Source: an uncultured Pirellulaceae bacterium
Lineage (GTDB): Bacteria > Planctomycetota > Planctomycetia > Pirellulales > Pirellulaceae
Assembly (NCBI GenBank): GCA_938083195.1
Contig: CALKCK010000004.1
Location: forward strand, 124,001 to 188,000
Direction: 5' to 3'
DNA: 64,000 nucleotides
In this document: piece after piece, positions 35,311 through 45,389 of the stretch
Layout: each line of letters begins with the position of its first letter
Position numbering within the stretch: the stretch's first letter is position 1
Notes under the pieces: generated by a model
Database searches by the model: none
The model's input: only the letters and a program-made list of their open reading frames with translations
What the model was told of the DNA's origin: nothing
Made by a program: the position numbers and the translations under genes

Positions 35311-36840
35311 ATGGTTTCGCATATTGCGCTGGCGGGCAGACTTGGATTGTTTGCATTTGGAGTTTTCGTTTCCACAGGAATGTGTTGTACATCGGTTTGG
35401 GGGCAATATTCGCCGCCATCACCTCCGCCTGCTGATTTGAAAGCAGGGTATGACTCGATGACGATTGAGCAGGCACAGGAGTGGTTAGGAATTCTTGCTG
35501 GTCCAAAGTTTGAAGGGAGAGGTACCGGGCAACCCGGTTATGCGAAGGCTGCTCACTGGGTTGCAGGAAAGCTCGCCGAATTTGGTCTTGAGCCGATTGG
35601 AAATAACGGAACTTATTTTCAGATGCTGCCCATGAAGCGACGAATGCCCGTACTCGAGGAATGTTTTATCTCCGGGCCGGACGGACTTAAAATCGATGCC
35701 GTCGGAAACCTGGGATTTGAGCGATACTCTGATGCCCAGGAGCTAACTGGTCCCGTTGTCTTCATCAATTTCACCGGCCCCAACACGGAGCTTCCTCAGG
35801 GAACGCAACTACGGGATAAAGTCGTGTTTTATTTTGCCGATGCTGCGGCATCAAGATCGGCCGCGAATCGAATTGCCAGACTGCGTCCATTGGGAGCCAT
35901 TCGCGTAATTAAAGATGACCCTAAGTCGATCACTCAATTGGTTCGCGAGGGAGTGCCTAATCGTACGACGGGAATTTCAGGCACCATAAAAGTTGATGCG
36001 GCGAAGGCACTAATTCGTGGTCTTGGTGGAAAGCCACGCTGGATCAATCCGGCGGAAAAGCCCGGCGTCGCTCTTTATCAACCCGAGGAGACAGAGGCTG
36101 GAGCCCCTCAGGAAATCACGATCCGAATGAGGTATCGTGAGGAACAGGCTGCGGTTCCGAACGTGGTCGCGTGGTTGGAAGGATCGGATCCCGACCTCAA
36201 GAATGAATACGTGGTCCTTGGCTCACATCTTGACCATCTAGGGATTCGGGGTGGTCAGGTTTATCCGGGTGCCGATGATAACGGCTCGGGTTCGACAGCG
36301 GTCCTTAGTATTGCCAAAGCATTTGCGATGAATCCTGTGCGTCCTAAACGGAGCGTACTCTTCATTTGGTTTGCAGCAGAGGAGATTGGATTGGTTGGAT
36401 CGAAGCACTATTGTGATAATCCAACGAAGCCGCTGGAAGATATGATCTGCATGTTCAATATTGACATGGTCGGAAGGAATGAAGAAACCAAAGACGAGAC
36501 CTCAGAGGAAAACGAGGGGAGCATCCATCTAGTTGGTAGCCAGAAGGGCGAGACGGACATTCATGACATCGTATTAAAAGCCAATGAGTCCGTTGGCTTT
36601 CGTTTTGAATTAGATGAAGAAGACGTTTGGAATCGTAGTGATCAGATTAACTTTTTCCAAAAAGGCGTTCCAGTTTCGTTCTTGTTTGGAGGGTTTCATC
36701 CAGATTATCACCGACCATCGGATAAGGTGGGCGATATCAATTTTAAGAAATTGGTTTCAGCGGCTAAGCTGTACTATCTTGCGGTCAATCTCGCGAGTGA
36801 CCACGGTCCTTTTGAGATGAAGTCCCGATCAAAAAAATAG
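35311..36840 (+). CDS. M28 family zinc aminopeptidase, secreted
   Basis: This exported metallopeptidase of 509 residues has an N-terminal signal (about 1-30). The catalytic domain carries the zinc ligands and general base in order: SHLDH, GADDNGSG, FAAEEIGLVG, NIDMVGR and the histidine near GGFHPDYHRP. An inserted protease-associated-like region (about 120-240) precedes the catalytic core. An AAGG lies nine bases before the ATG. A strong bidirectional terminator follows. It is the second M28-fold protein in the window and differs from the glutaminyl-cyclase-like one. Confidence 0.92.
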   Translation: MVSHIALAGRLGLFAFGVFVSTGMCCTSVWGQYSPPSPPPADLKAGYDSMTIEQAQEWLGILAGPKFEGRGTGQPGYAKAAHWVAGKLAEFGLEPIGNNGTYFQMLPMKRRMPVLEECFISGPDGLKIDAVGNLGFERYSDAQELTGPVVFINFTGPNTELPQGTQLRDKVVFYFADAAASRSAANRIARLRPLGAIRVIKDDPKSITQLVREGVPNRTTGISGTIKVDAAKALIRGLGGKPRWINPAEKPGVALYQPEETEAGAPQEITIRMRYREEQAAVPNVVAWLEGSDPDLKNEYVVLGSHLDHLGIRGGQVYPGADDNGSGSTAVLSIAKAFAMNPVRPKRSVLFIWFAAEEIGLVGSKHYCDNPTKPLEDMICMFNIDMVGRNEETKDETSEENEGSIHLVGSQKGETDIHDIVLKANESVGFRFELDEEDVWNRSDQINFFQKGVPVSFLFGGFHPDYHRPSDKVGDINFKKLVSAAKLYYLAVNLASDHGPFEMKSRSKK

Positions 36841-36870
36841 TTCGCCTTGGGCATTCAGCGGAGAATTTAA

Positions 36871-36904
36871 AAAAGGGGGCTTTTTGCAAAGTCCCCTTTT
36901 TTTG
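36871..36904. terminator. Bidirectional intrinsic terminator
   Basis: A 13-bp stem AAAAGGGGGCTTT/AAAGTCCCCTTTT (one G-U pair) with a TTGC loop lies between two convergent genes. T runs follow on both strands, so it can end both the M28 peptidase and the beta-lactamase-like transcript. Confidence 0.92.
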
Positions 36905-36931
36905 TTTTGAGCAGAGATTAAACGATGCAAA

Positions 36932-38170
36932 TCACTGCATGGCGTCGTAGACCTTGGCTCGAAGCGACTCACCAAGATTTCGATTCCCGTAAGGCATTAT
37001 TTGAGTCATAAAAATAATAGTTAAATTCTTTTCTGGGTTGACCCAGAATCGTGTGCCAGCTGCTCCCCCCCAACCATAATCACCTTGGGGGAAAATTCGA
37101 AATCCTAATCCGAATTTAAATTGTCTTTGATTGGGCAGGGTTTCGAGTTGGTTTGAAAAGATTTGGTCGATGGTTTGGGCTTTAATGATTTCGACTCCGT
37201 CATGACTTCCCCGGTTCAGCAGCATCTCACAGAAGTTGGCGTAGTCGTCTAAGGTCGAGCAGAGCCCTCCGCCTCCGGAGAAATAAGAATTGTTGGAGTC
37301 GTAGTAGCGGGCACTCTTAATATGACTGGCTGGTTTTAATTTGTTGCCTGGTTTGGCGGTGTAAAGTAACGAAAAACGATCTAATTTTTCTTCGGGTATA
37401 GAAAAGAAGGTGTCCTTCATTTTTAGTGGTTCGAAGATGTTCTTTCGAAGGTAGTCATCGAAGTTCATTTTTGAAACCACCTCGATGACGCGTCCAAGAA
37501 CATCGGTTGAGACGCTGTAGTGAAAGGTTTCGCCAGGTTGGTGAAGCAAGGGGATGTTGGATAGTTTTTTGACGGTGATTTCGAGGTTGGGATCGGTCAC
37601 TAAGATCCCTTGTTGTCTATAGGCTTGGTCGACAGGTGAGTTGCCGAAGAAGCCATAAGTCAGCCCTGAGGTGTGACGCATTAAATCGCGGATCGTCATG
37701 GGGCGATTGAGGGGAGAAACACCGTCAGTAGATTCCTCATCACGGACTACAAGATCTTTGAATTCTGGAATGTACTGGGTCACTGGGGCGTCGAGTAATA
37801 GATCGCCTCGTTCAACAAGTTGCATGGCAGCAATACTTGTGATCGGTTTGCTCATGGAGTAGATGCGAAAGATTGTGTCCCGCTGAATTGGCTTGCTGCG
37901 GCGTTGGTTTTGATAGCCCCATTGCCCATAAGCAATTTCTTGGCCGCCCTTAAGCACCAGAGCAGAGCCTCCGATCATTTTTCCGGACTTTAAGTGTTTT
38001 GAGAAAGACGCGTCCACAAGAGATAGCTTTTTTAAATCGAAGCCGAGGTCCTCGGCGCTGTCTGAAATGGTAAAGCTGGTTTCGGTTGAGTCATCGCTCG
38101 AGATTATTGACTTTTGAGCATGGAGCGTTGAGCAAAGGGAAACGCAAAAAAACAAACTGATCAAAAGCAT
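36932..38170 (-). CDS. Serine hydrolase, beta-lactamase class C / penicillin-binding-protein fold
   Basis: This exported serine hydrolase shows the SxxK nucleophile as YSMSKPIT and the YxN-like motif as YSV; the third (KTG/HxG) box appears as GGAAGTRF. Such proteins are often esterases or D-amino peptidases rather than beta-lactamases. I place the start at the ATG at 38170, which begins a good signal peptide (MLLISLFFCVSLCS, cleaved near HAQ), giving 412 residues. The ORF-track start is 65 codons further upstream and that extension is not secretory or conserved-looking. Confidence 0.88.
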   Translation of the reverse strand: MLLISLFFCVSLCSTLHAQKSIISSDDSTETSFTISDSAEDLGFDLKKLSLVDASFSKHLKSGKMIGGSALVLKGGQEIAYGQWGYQNQRRSKPIQRDTIFRIYSMSKPITSIAAMQLVERGDLLLDAPVTQYIPEFKDLVVRDEESTDGVSPLNRPMTIRDLMRHTSGLTYGFFGNSPVDQAYRQQGILVTDPNLEITVKKLSNIPLLHQPGETFHYSVSTDVLGRVIEVVSKMNFDDYLRKNIFEPLKMKDTFFSIPEEKLDRFSLLYTAKPGNKLKPASHIKSARYYDSNNSYFSGGGGLCSTLDDYANFCEMLLNRGSHDGVEIIKAQTIDQIFSNQLETLPNQRQFKFGLGFRIFPQGDYGWGGAAGTRFWVNPEKNLTIIFMTQIMPYGNRNLGESLRAKVYDAMQ

Positions 38171-38882
38171 TTGGCTCAACTGCAGGGAATAGCTTCGATG
38201 TTTTATGATCCCTTGAAAACAGGCATCCGTTGTGATTCCAAACACGCAGGGGCAGGAATGGTTTGAGGGGAAGAGGGGCATTGAGCTTGCGGGGGGGTAG
38301 AAAGTGCTGCCGTTGGGTAGTGGTTTCTTCTCGAATAACATATCGAAATTAGAACGGGTTTCCAATTTGATTTATGAATTAACACCAAAAGTTGAATTGA
38401 GGTGGTTTTTTCGGGGGGTATTTAAGCTGTAATTCGTTCAATTTCGAACTCATTGAGGTGATTAACGCCGCCGTTGAATGAGGCGAATTACCGGATCAAT
38501 AAATCGAGAAGATCTCCAGATGGCATTATCTATTTCGAATTTTCCCTTTGTTGTGTGATTAAAGGCAAATTGGCCGTGACTCTTGTTGTGATCTTTGGAA
38601 ACGTTAAAGCGCGTTTAGCGTCGCCGTTGATCTCCGTAGTTTGGTGATGCGGCAAAACGAGTTTCGAGAAATGGGAGAATTTTAAAGGTGACGTTTGGGA
38701 GTTCTACGGGGGAGTTAAAGCGAGTCTCAGCTAAACCAACTCGCTGTTAGAAAACGTTCAGATGGGCTAGGATGGAACGAGTTCTACCGACTTATTAACT
38801 GAGAAATACTTCGATTGGAAGAATGTGCAACAGCGAATGAGATTGTTGCCGTTCCAACCATCGTGAAACAAGGAGAATTCGA
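38171..38882. other. Long divergent intergenic region upstream of gnd
   Basis: About 700 bases (517 if the longer hydrolase ORF is used) separate the hydrolase from gnd. The right end carries the AGGAG ribosome site of gnd. I find no tRNA, no strong hairpin with a T run and no ORF with a ribosome site. A long untranslated leader or an unrecognised small RNA for the pentose-phosphate genes is possible but unsupported. Confidence 0.4.
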
Positions 38883-40334
38883 TTGTCTGACGCGGATATT
38901 GGTTTGATCGGTCTTGCTGTTATGGGAGAAAATTTAGTTCTCAACATGGCGAGCAATGGATACAACGTTGTAGTTTACAATCGGACGACTTCAAAAGTCG
39001 ATGAATTTCTGGCGGGGCGTGCAGCAGGGAAATCGATTGCTGGGGCTCATTCATTAGAGGAGATGTGTTCCAAATTGGCACGACCGCGTCGAGTGATGAT
39101 CATGGTTAAAGCAGGGGGTGCGGTGGATAAAGTAATCGATGGATTGCTTCCACATCTCGACGAAGGAGATATCCTAATCGATGGGGGGAATAGTGAATTT
39201 CCTGATAGCATCCGTCGGACTGACGATCTAGCGGCCCGTGGAATTCTTTTCATCGGAACGGGGGTTTCCGGAGGGGAGGAAGGCGCGTTGAAGGGGCCAA
39301 GCATCATGCCTGGTGGAAATCCAGCGGCGTGGCCACACGTTAAACCAATTTTTCAATCAATTGCGGCCAAGACTGACGCTGGCGAGCCGTGCTGTGAGTG
39401 GGTGGGGCGGGGAGGCGCTGGGCATTTCGTGAAAATGGTTCATAACGGAATCGAATATGGCGATATGCAGATGATTTGCGAGACCTATCAGATGATGAAA
39501 GATGGTCTTGGAATGTCAAATCAACAGATGCACGACGTATTTTCAAAATGGAATGACGGCGTGTTGGATAGTTATTTGATTGAAATCACGCGAGACATAC
39601 TGGGCTACGTCGATGAAGATGGCAATTCAACAGTCGATGTAATTCTTGATAAAGCTGGGCAAAAAGGGACTGGGAAATGGACTGCAATTTCGGCACTCGA
39701 TGTTGGTCAACCGTTAACATTAATTGGTGAAGCGGTCTTTGCTCGTTGCCTGTCGGCATTAAAAGAAGAGCGAGTCAGTGCTTCTAAAGTTCTCAAAGGA
39801 CCAGATTCAAGATTTGATGGCGACCCCGAGGCATTGGTAAACGATCTTGAACAAGCTCTGTACGCTTCCAAAATTGTTTCTTATGCCCAAGGCTATCAGT
39901 TAATGAGAGCAATTTCAGATGAAAAGGATTGGGAACTGAATTACGGTGCGATTGCGTTGATGTGGCGTGGTGGATGCATTATTCGTTCTGCCTTTCTCGG
40001 CAACATTCGAGATGCGTTTGAAAAAGACGCTGGATTAACAAATTTACTATTGGATCCGTTCTTTGAATCGGCAGTTGAGAACGCGCAATCTGCATGGCGA
40101 CGAGTCGTGGCCACGGCTGCTACTCTTGGGATTCCAATGCCTGCAATTAGTGCGGCGCTGGCCTACTTTGACGGTTATCGAACCGAGCGTTTGCCAGCGA
40201 ATTTACTTCAGGCTCAACGGGACTATTTCGGCGCCCATACCTATGAGCGCACGGATCGACCGCGCGGCGAGTACTTTCATACGAACTGGACTGGGCGAGG
40301 TGGGACAACAGCATCGTCAACCTACAACGCTTAA
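38883..40334 (+). CDS. gnd: 6-phosphogluconate dehydrogenase (decarboxylating)
   Basis: This enzyme makes ribulose-5-phosphate and NADPH in the oxidative pentose-phosphate pathway. Motifs include GLAVMGENL (cofactor site), the GVSGGEEGALKGPSIMPGG substrate loop and KMVHNGIEYGDMQ with the catalytic lysine. Length 483 is that of the long, dimeric form. The start is a TTG, supported by AAGGAG seven bases upstream. zwf follows 183 bases downstream in the same direction, so the two steps flanking 6-phosphogluconolactonase are together while the lactonase gene is absent. Confidence 0.96.
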   Translation: MSDADIGLIGLAVMGENLVLNMASNGYNVVVYNRTTSKVDEFLAGRAAGKSIAGAHSLEEMCSKLARPRRVMIMVKAGGAVDKVIDGLLPHLDEGDILIDGGNSEFPDSIRRTDDLAARGILFIGTGVSGGEEGALKGPSIMPGGNPAAWPHVKPIFQSIAAKTDAGEPCCEWVGRGGAGHFVKMVHNGIEYGDMQMICETYQMMKDGLGMSNQQMHDVFSKWNDGVLDSYLIEITRDILGYVDEDGNSTVDVILDKAGQKGTGKWTAISALDVGQPLTLIGEAVFARCLSALKEERVSASKVLKGPDSRFDGDPEALVNDLEQALYASKIVSYAQGYQLMRAISDEKDWELNYGAIALMWRGGCIIRSAFLGNIRDAFEKDAGLTNLLLDPFFESAVENAQSAWRRVVATAATLGIPMPAISAALAYFDGYRTERLPANLLQAQRDYFGAHTYERTDRPRGEYFHTNWTGRGGTTASSTYNA

Positions 40335-40517
40335 TCTGTTGACCTTCGGTCGACGAAGACGTTCGAGTAGTTTGTTAGTGCCCTATAATTTCGCCGAATT
40401 CAAGATCTATTTGAATCGCCTTAATAGGTTAATGAGCCACTCGCTGATCAGATTTCCAGCCTCAGCGTAAAACCTCCAGATCTTTTTTAGCTAGACCATT
40501 AATTGGGATGTTGTTGG

Positions 40518-42056
40518 ATGCAAGAGCCAAACCAAGCGATTGAGCCATTGATCTTTGTCATCTTCGGGGCGTCTGGCGATTTAGCCAAACGCAAATTGAT
40601 TCCAGCAATTTATGATCTGCACAAGCGTGGCTATCTACCAAAAAAGTTTGCTATCCTCGGTGTTAGTCGCAGCAAGCTCGACGATAATTCATTTCGAGAG
40701 CAGGTCTTATTCGACAATGAATTTCTGGAGCTTGAGTCAGAGAGTGAAGCATTAGTTGCAGAGTTTCGAGATCGGTTGTTTTATCAACCAATTGATACTA
40801 ATTCCGTCGATGACTATGCGTTGGTCAAGGAGCGGCTGGAAACTCTTGATGAGACATTCCAGACTTCGGGGAATGTCATGTTCTATCTTTCGACTCCGCC
40901 GGTTCTCTATGACAAAATTCCTAAGTTCCTCTCCCATTATGGATTGAATCGCCACGAAGGAAGCTATCGCCGTCTTGTTATTGAGAAACCTTTTGGTACC
41001 GATCTTGCTTCTGCAAAGTCACTCAACAAGAGTCTGAAACAGTATTTTGATGAAGAAGACATCTATCGGATCGATCATTATCTCGGAAAGGAAACTGTTC
41101 AAAACCTGTTAGTGACGCGGTTTGCTAATGGAGTATTTGAACCGCTGTGGAATCGAAACTATATCCACCATGTTGAAATCACTAACGCGGAGCCCATTGG
41201 AGTTGGTTCTCGGGGTGGTTATTACGACACTTCCGGGGCGCTAAGAGACATGCTTCAAAACCATTTGATGCAGGTTGTGGCGCATGTTGCAATGGAGCCG
41301 CCGATTTCTCCTGACGCGGTAGCGATTCGAAATGAAAAAACAAAACTGTTCCAATCGTTGCGGCCAATTGCTGAATCAGAAGTCTCGAAATATAGTATTC
41401 GCGGGCAATATACGGCATCCAAAATGCGTGGAGAGCCAGTAAAGGGATACCGTGAGGAATACGGGGTGTCCGAGGATTCGAAAACGGAAACCTATGCGGC
41501 ACTAAAGTTTTATATAGACAATTGGCGATGGTCTGGCGTTCCGTTTTACGCTCGCACTGGCAAACGCTTGCCAACCAAGGTGACGGAAGTTTGCATTACT
41601 TTTAATAAGCCTCCGCAGACGTTATTTAGAAGACAGGAAGAAGTCCTGCATTCGGAGCACAACCAATTAATCATTAGAATCCAGCCCGATGAAGGATTGT
41701 TATTGAGTTTCGGGATGAAGGTCCCAGGCGACGGGTTCAAAGTTAAAAATGTAGGGATGGACTTTCACTATTCCGACTTGGCGGATAACGACGTACCCGA
41801 GGCTTACGAACGTTTACTGCTGGACTGTATGCGGGGAGACGCGACGCTGTATGCCCATGGTGATAGTGTTGAATACACATGGGAATTTGTGGAGCCCATC
41901 CTCAATGCTTGGAAGAATGATCCCTCGATTCCAATTTACGGATATCCCGCTGGTACATGGGGGCCGGAGATAGCCGATGAGTTAATTGAAAGTGAACACG
42001 AGTGGAGAAATCCATGTCGTCGGCTAACCGATGATACGTCTTATTGCGAACTTTAG
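40518..42056 (+). CDS. zwf: Glucose-6-phosphate 1-dehydrogenase
   Basis: This enzyme oxidises glucose-6-phosphate with NADP. It has the cofactor motif FGASGDLAKRKLIPA, the EKPFGTD motif and the active-site RIDHYLGKE. I start at the ATG at 40518 (512 residues); the TTG five codons earlier in the ORF track has no ribosome site. It follows gnd and ends 22 bases before the convergent PVC-type cytochrome gene. Confidence 0.97.
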   Translation: MQEPNQAIEPLIFVIFGASGDLAKRKLIPAIYDLHKRGYLPKKFAILGVSRSKLDDNSFREQVLFDNEFLELESESEALVAEFRDRLFYQPIDTNSVDDYALVKERLETLDETFQTSGNVMFYLSTPPVLYDKIPKFLSHYGLNRHEGSYRRLVIEKPFGTDLASAKSLNKSLKQYFDEEDIYRIDHYLGKETVQNLLVTRFANGVFEPLWNRNYIHHVEITNAEPIGVGSRGGYYDTSGALRDMLQNHLMQVVAHVAMEPPISPDAVAIRNEKTKLFQSLRPIAESEVSKYSIRGQYTASKMRGEPVKGYREEYGVSEDSKTETYAALKFYIDNWRWSGVPFYARTGKRLPTKVTEVCITFNKPPQTLFRRQEEVLHSEHNQLIIRIQPDEGLLLSFGMKVPGDGFKVKNVGMDFHYSDLADNDVPEAYERLLLDCMRGDATLYAHGDSVEYTWEFVEPILNAWKNDPSIPIYGYPAGTWGPEIADELIESEHEWRNPCRRLTDDTSYCEL

Positions 42057-42078
42057 ACGAGATTTTGTCGGCTTAAGT

Positions 42079-45000
42079 TTATTGACTTAAGAAGGAGAAG
42101 AGATCAATCACTTCGGAGTCTGTGAGTGGATTTAAGATTCCACTGGGCATTAATGAATCTTTTGTTTCGCGACGCTCGTCAACCGTGGTTAGGTCAATTG
42201 TCATCAACGAGTCTTTGGTTTGAAGTGAAAGAGTACGTTGGTTTTCATTGACGATCACGCCGCTTAGGAATCGACCGTCATCGAGCACAATCACACTTAC
42301 TTGGTAGTTTTGTGCGACAGAGGCATTGGGTGCGAGAATGTTTTCTAAAAGATAGTTGATGTTCTTTCGATCAGATCCAGTCAGATCCGGACCAATTTTT
42401 CCACCACGGCCGAACATAATATGGCACGAAGCGCAATGTTCTTCGTAAATTTTCATTCCCCTCCCCCGGCTGCCGTCGGCTAATTGTGCTGAGACTATTT
42501 TTGTCTTTAGTTGATTCATTTTTTCTTCATTCTCCGCGGAGGTGGAGCGAATCGATCCCCAGTTTGACTCTAGCAGTGAAGTGAGTGCTGAATCATTAAA
42601 GTTACTAATTTGCCGCGCGTGTGAGGCTGAGATCACTGATTTTTTAATGTTTTGCGTCGCGATGGAGTGAAGCAATTTTTCGGCCCAAGATTTTCGTGTG
42701 ACGAGGGTGTTGATTGCCGTCGATTTTCCCTCGGGGTCCATATGGGGATATCTGTTTAGAATCGCCTGCGCAGCGGCGGGCGTGTCGCATTTGACCATCG
42801 CTTGGACGACCACGGTCGTGAAAGCCTTGTTATTGAGGTGCGATCGGAAGAATTTGAAAAGCTCGGGCGCCTTGGGCGAATTAGCCAAGGTGATGATGGC
42901 TCGACGGCGTGTGGCGATATCATTTTTGCCGTCATTGGCGATGCTCTTTAATTCATCAATCGTTCGGCCGGTTCCAAAGACGACATCGAGTTCTTCCAGC
43001 ATGCGGTTGATTTTTGGATCGTTGTGGGTTGATAAAGCTGACTTGGTTGCCGTCCATTGCTGCGGCGCGGGGGCTTGGTTCCAGCCCTTCAAGGCTTCTG
43101 TCATACCGAGGAGGATCGAGCCTATCTTTTCGGGGCTCTGATTCCGGAGTTTAGCCGTTAATTTGTCAACGGTTTGCGGTGCGGATTGAATATTGAAGGT
43201 GAGTCGCCTTGCAATGTTTTGCGACAATAAGGGGATGTTCGAATCGAAAGCTAAATCGACTGCTCGGTTGGGAAGTAAGTTGGCGATGGATTCGTAGCCA
43301 TACCAAATCAGTTTAGGTTGCACTCGATCACTGGCATCTTGCGATTTTTTGGCAAGTTCTGCCGTCAGGCGATGCCCAAAATCCGGATCGAACCGCGGAA
43401 TTGAGCTGGCTAGGTATAGGCGAACCAGTCCAGACTCATCCTCCTGTGCGGTCTGGAGAATACGTTCGAGTCCTGAGTCAGAAATAGAGATTCGGCCATC
43501 GGTAAGTAAACGCACAGCCCACGCGCGCAGGTGTTCATTTGGTTCGGAGAGTCGTTGGAGAAGCCAAGATTCCTGATTGGGAAAACACGAATAGTAGGCC
43601 CACATAATTCTCAGTTTAGTTTTTGTATTGCCGGCTAGTTGAAACGCTTTTTGAAATTTTTGTATCCAGAGGTGATCTTTTAGAATGGGTTCATTCAATG
43701 CAAAAGTAGGAGGTACCGAGGAGGGGTTCTTGATTTCTCCGGCAGTAAGTTCCTGCAGCCGCCGTCGCGATTTTCTAACAACCCATTCGTTGGGGTGGGA
43801 GAGATTGTGAATGAGTTGGTCAATCGAAGATTCGGCGACGTTTACGAGGACGGGAGGGGCTGAGTCGCCATAAGTAATTCTAAATATCCGCCCAGAAGTT
43901 CGATGAATTCCGTCGTTCTCATGGCATTCGCCAATGTCCGACCAATCGGCGAGGTAAACTTCTCCAGCGCGACCGTAGATCAGTTCGATCCCTCGAAACC
44001 AGGGGTCAGCAGACTTAAAATAGTCTTTTCCATGATGGGCGACATAGGAATTGCCAGCGCGGTGGATGGAATCTGAGTTGACTCGTCGCCCGTGAAAATT
44101 TGCCGTAAACAGTTGGTTATGAAATGCTTTGGGCCATTGATTGCCTTGGTAGATCATCAGGCCAGTGTGGGCATGTCCACCACCGGCCTGATCGGTGCCA
44201 TCCGAGATGTTTTTATTTCGTCCAGCCGCCCAATGTTCCTCGCTGACGTCCCAGTGAAAATGGTCCGCGGTTTGGTCAATTAATTGGTAAAGGTGTGGAT
44301 TGAAATGGGCTCCGTACATGCGTTGGTAACGGGCGTTTGGAACGATGTGAAATAAGTGTCCAATGACGGTGTTGATCATGAACATTTCTCCATGTTCATC
44401 AAAATCAAAACCCCATGGATTCGTTCCTCCTTGTGCGACAATTTCAAAGGTCCGGTCGGTGGGATGAAAACGCCAGATCGCACAATTCATAGGTATGCGT
44501 TGGGATTCGGTGGCCCCCGGAGAACCAACAAAAGAGGTAGCTTGGATACCATGTCGTCCATAGAGCCATCCATCAGGGCCCCAGCGAAGACCGTTGACAA
44601 TGTTGTGCCGAATCACATCGCCTTCAAAGCCGTCTAGCAAAACGATTGGCTCTGCGTCGGGAATATCATCTTGATTGGCATCCGGGATAAACATGAGGTT
44701 GGGCGCTGCGGTCAGCCAGACACCGCCAAAGCCAACTTCGATACTAGTGAGTTTTTTTGCTTGGTCCCAGAAGACTGTTTTCTTGTCAAACGTTCCATCT
44801 GCATTGGTGTCTTCAAGTATTAAAATTCGATCATTTAAATCCGTGTTGAAATTCTCCTTTCGATCAGAATACGTATTACATTCTGCTACCCAGAGACGCC
44901 CGCGGGCGTCAGTGGTCATCGCAATCGGTTGGTTGACATCTGGTTCCGCCGCAAACAAAGTTGCCTCAAAACCGTTGGGAAGCGACAACATTTTGAGCGC

Positions 45001-45153
45001 TTCAGTTGGAGGCGTTTGCGGAATCAGCAGGGACTGTGTATTGGGCAGTTCTGGGGAGTCGGTTTGGATTTGCCCGTACAGCGTCATTTCAACGGGGCAG
45101 AGCAAAGGCAAACCGAAGATGCCGATGATGGCAAAAATCAAAGAAATTCGCAT
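42079..45153 (-). CDS. PVC-type membrane-bound dehydrogenase / HEAT / cytochrome c protein
   Basis: This exported protein of 1024 residues has the three-part architecture characteristic of Planctomycetes-Verrucomicrobia. A signal peptide (1-28) is followed by a beta-propeller 'membrane-bound dehydrogenase' domain (about 50-420, with NPWGFDFDEHGEMF), a helical HEAT-repeat region (about 440-850) and a C-terminal cytochrome c domain with heme motif CASCH (about 905-909) and a later SLMPSG that could supply the distal methionine. The start at 45153 is fixed by the csrA terminator: the ORF-track start lies inside that hairpin. Electron donor and substrate are unknown; soluble sugar dehydrogenation is the usual inference. 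Confidence 0.93.
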   Translation of the reverse strand: MRISLIFAIIGIFGLPLLCPVEMTLYGQIQTDSPELPNTQSLLIPQTPPTEALKMLSLPNGFEATLFAAEPDVNQPIAMTTDARGRLWVAECNTYSDRKENFNTDLNDRILILEDTNADGTFDKKTVFWDQAKKLTSIEVGFGGVWLTAAPNLMFIPDANQDDIPDAEPIVLLDGFEGDVIRHNIVNGLRWGPDGWLYGRHGIQATSFVGSPGATESQRIPMNCAIWRFHPTDRTFEIVAQGGTNPWGFDFDEHGEMFMINTVIGHLFHIVPNARYQRMYGAHFNPHLYQLIDQTADHFHWDVSEEHWAAGRNKNISDGTDQAGGGHAHTGLMIYQGNQWPKAFHNQLFTANFHGRRVNSDSIHRAGNSYVAHHGKDYFKSADPWFRGIELIYGRAGEVYLADWSDIGECHENDGIHRTSGRIFRITYGDSAPPVLVNVAESSIDQLIHNLSHPNEWVVRKSRRRLQELTAGEIKNPSSVPPTFALNEPILKDHLWIQKFQKAFQLAGNTKTKLRIMWAYYSCFPNQESWLLQRLSEPNEHLRAWAVRLLTDGRISISDSGLERILQTAQEDESGLVRLYLASSIPRFDPDFGHRLTAELAKKSQDASDRVQPKLIWYGYESIANLLPNRAVDLAFDSNIPLLSQNIARRLTFNIQSAPQTVDKLTAKLRNQSPEKIGSILLGMTEALKGWNQAPAPQQWTATKSALSTHNDPKINRMLEELDVVFGTGRTIDELKSIANDGKNDIATRRRAIITLANSPKAPELFKFFRSHLNNKAFTTVVVQAMVKCDTPAAAQAILNRYPHMDPEGKSTAINTLVTRKSWAEKLLHSIATQNIKKSVISASHARQISNFNDSALTSLLESNWGSIRSTSAENEEKMNQLKTKIVSAQLADGSRGRGMKIYEEHCASCHIMFGRGGKIGPDLTGSDRKNINYLLENILAPNASVAQNYQVSVIVLDDGRFLSGVIVNENQRTLSLQTKDSLMTIDLTTVDERRETKDSLMPSGILNPLTDSEVIDLFSFLSQ

Positions 45154-45275
45154 GAAGAAGTCCCGGATGGTATGGCTGCGACAAATCGTTTCTAAAAATC
45201 GATTTTCAATGTACCAAATTTTGAGAAGGCTTGTAAAAGCTGATGGGTTGGCCATTCGCAGTGCTGGGACGGCGC

Positions 45276-45310
45276 AAAAAAAAAGGTAGTTGTGCGGGAT
45301 CACAACTACC
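45276..45310 (-). terminator. Intrinsic terminator of csrA
   Basis: A perfect 10-bp stem GGTAGTTGTG/CACAACTACC with a 6-base loop is followed on the minus strand by nine T. It lies 79 bases after the csrA stop and upstream of the PVC-type gene, separating the two transcripts. Confidence 0.93.
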
Positions 45311-45389
45311 GTTTTCTATAATGGAAAATCCTGTGGCAACACGAGGAGTTTCAACAGAAATGATTCAAAAAAATCATAAGAGTCCGGCA

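Noticed and set aside
36932-38170. Antibiotic-resistance beta-lactamase
   Set aside because: The SxxK/Tyr motifs show the fold only; the third motif differs from true class C enzymes and planctomycetes have many such hydrolases.
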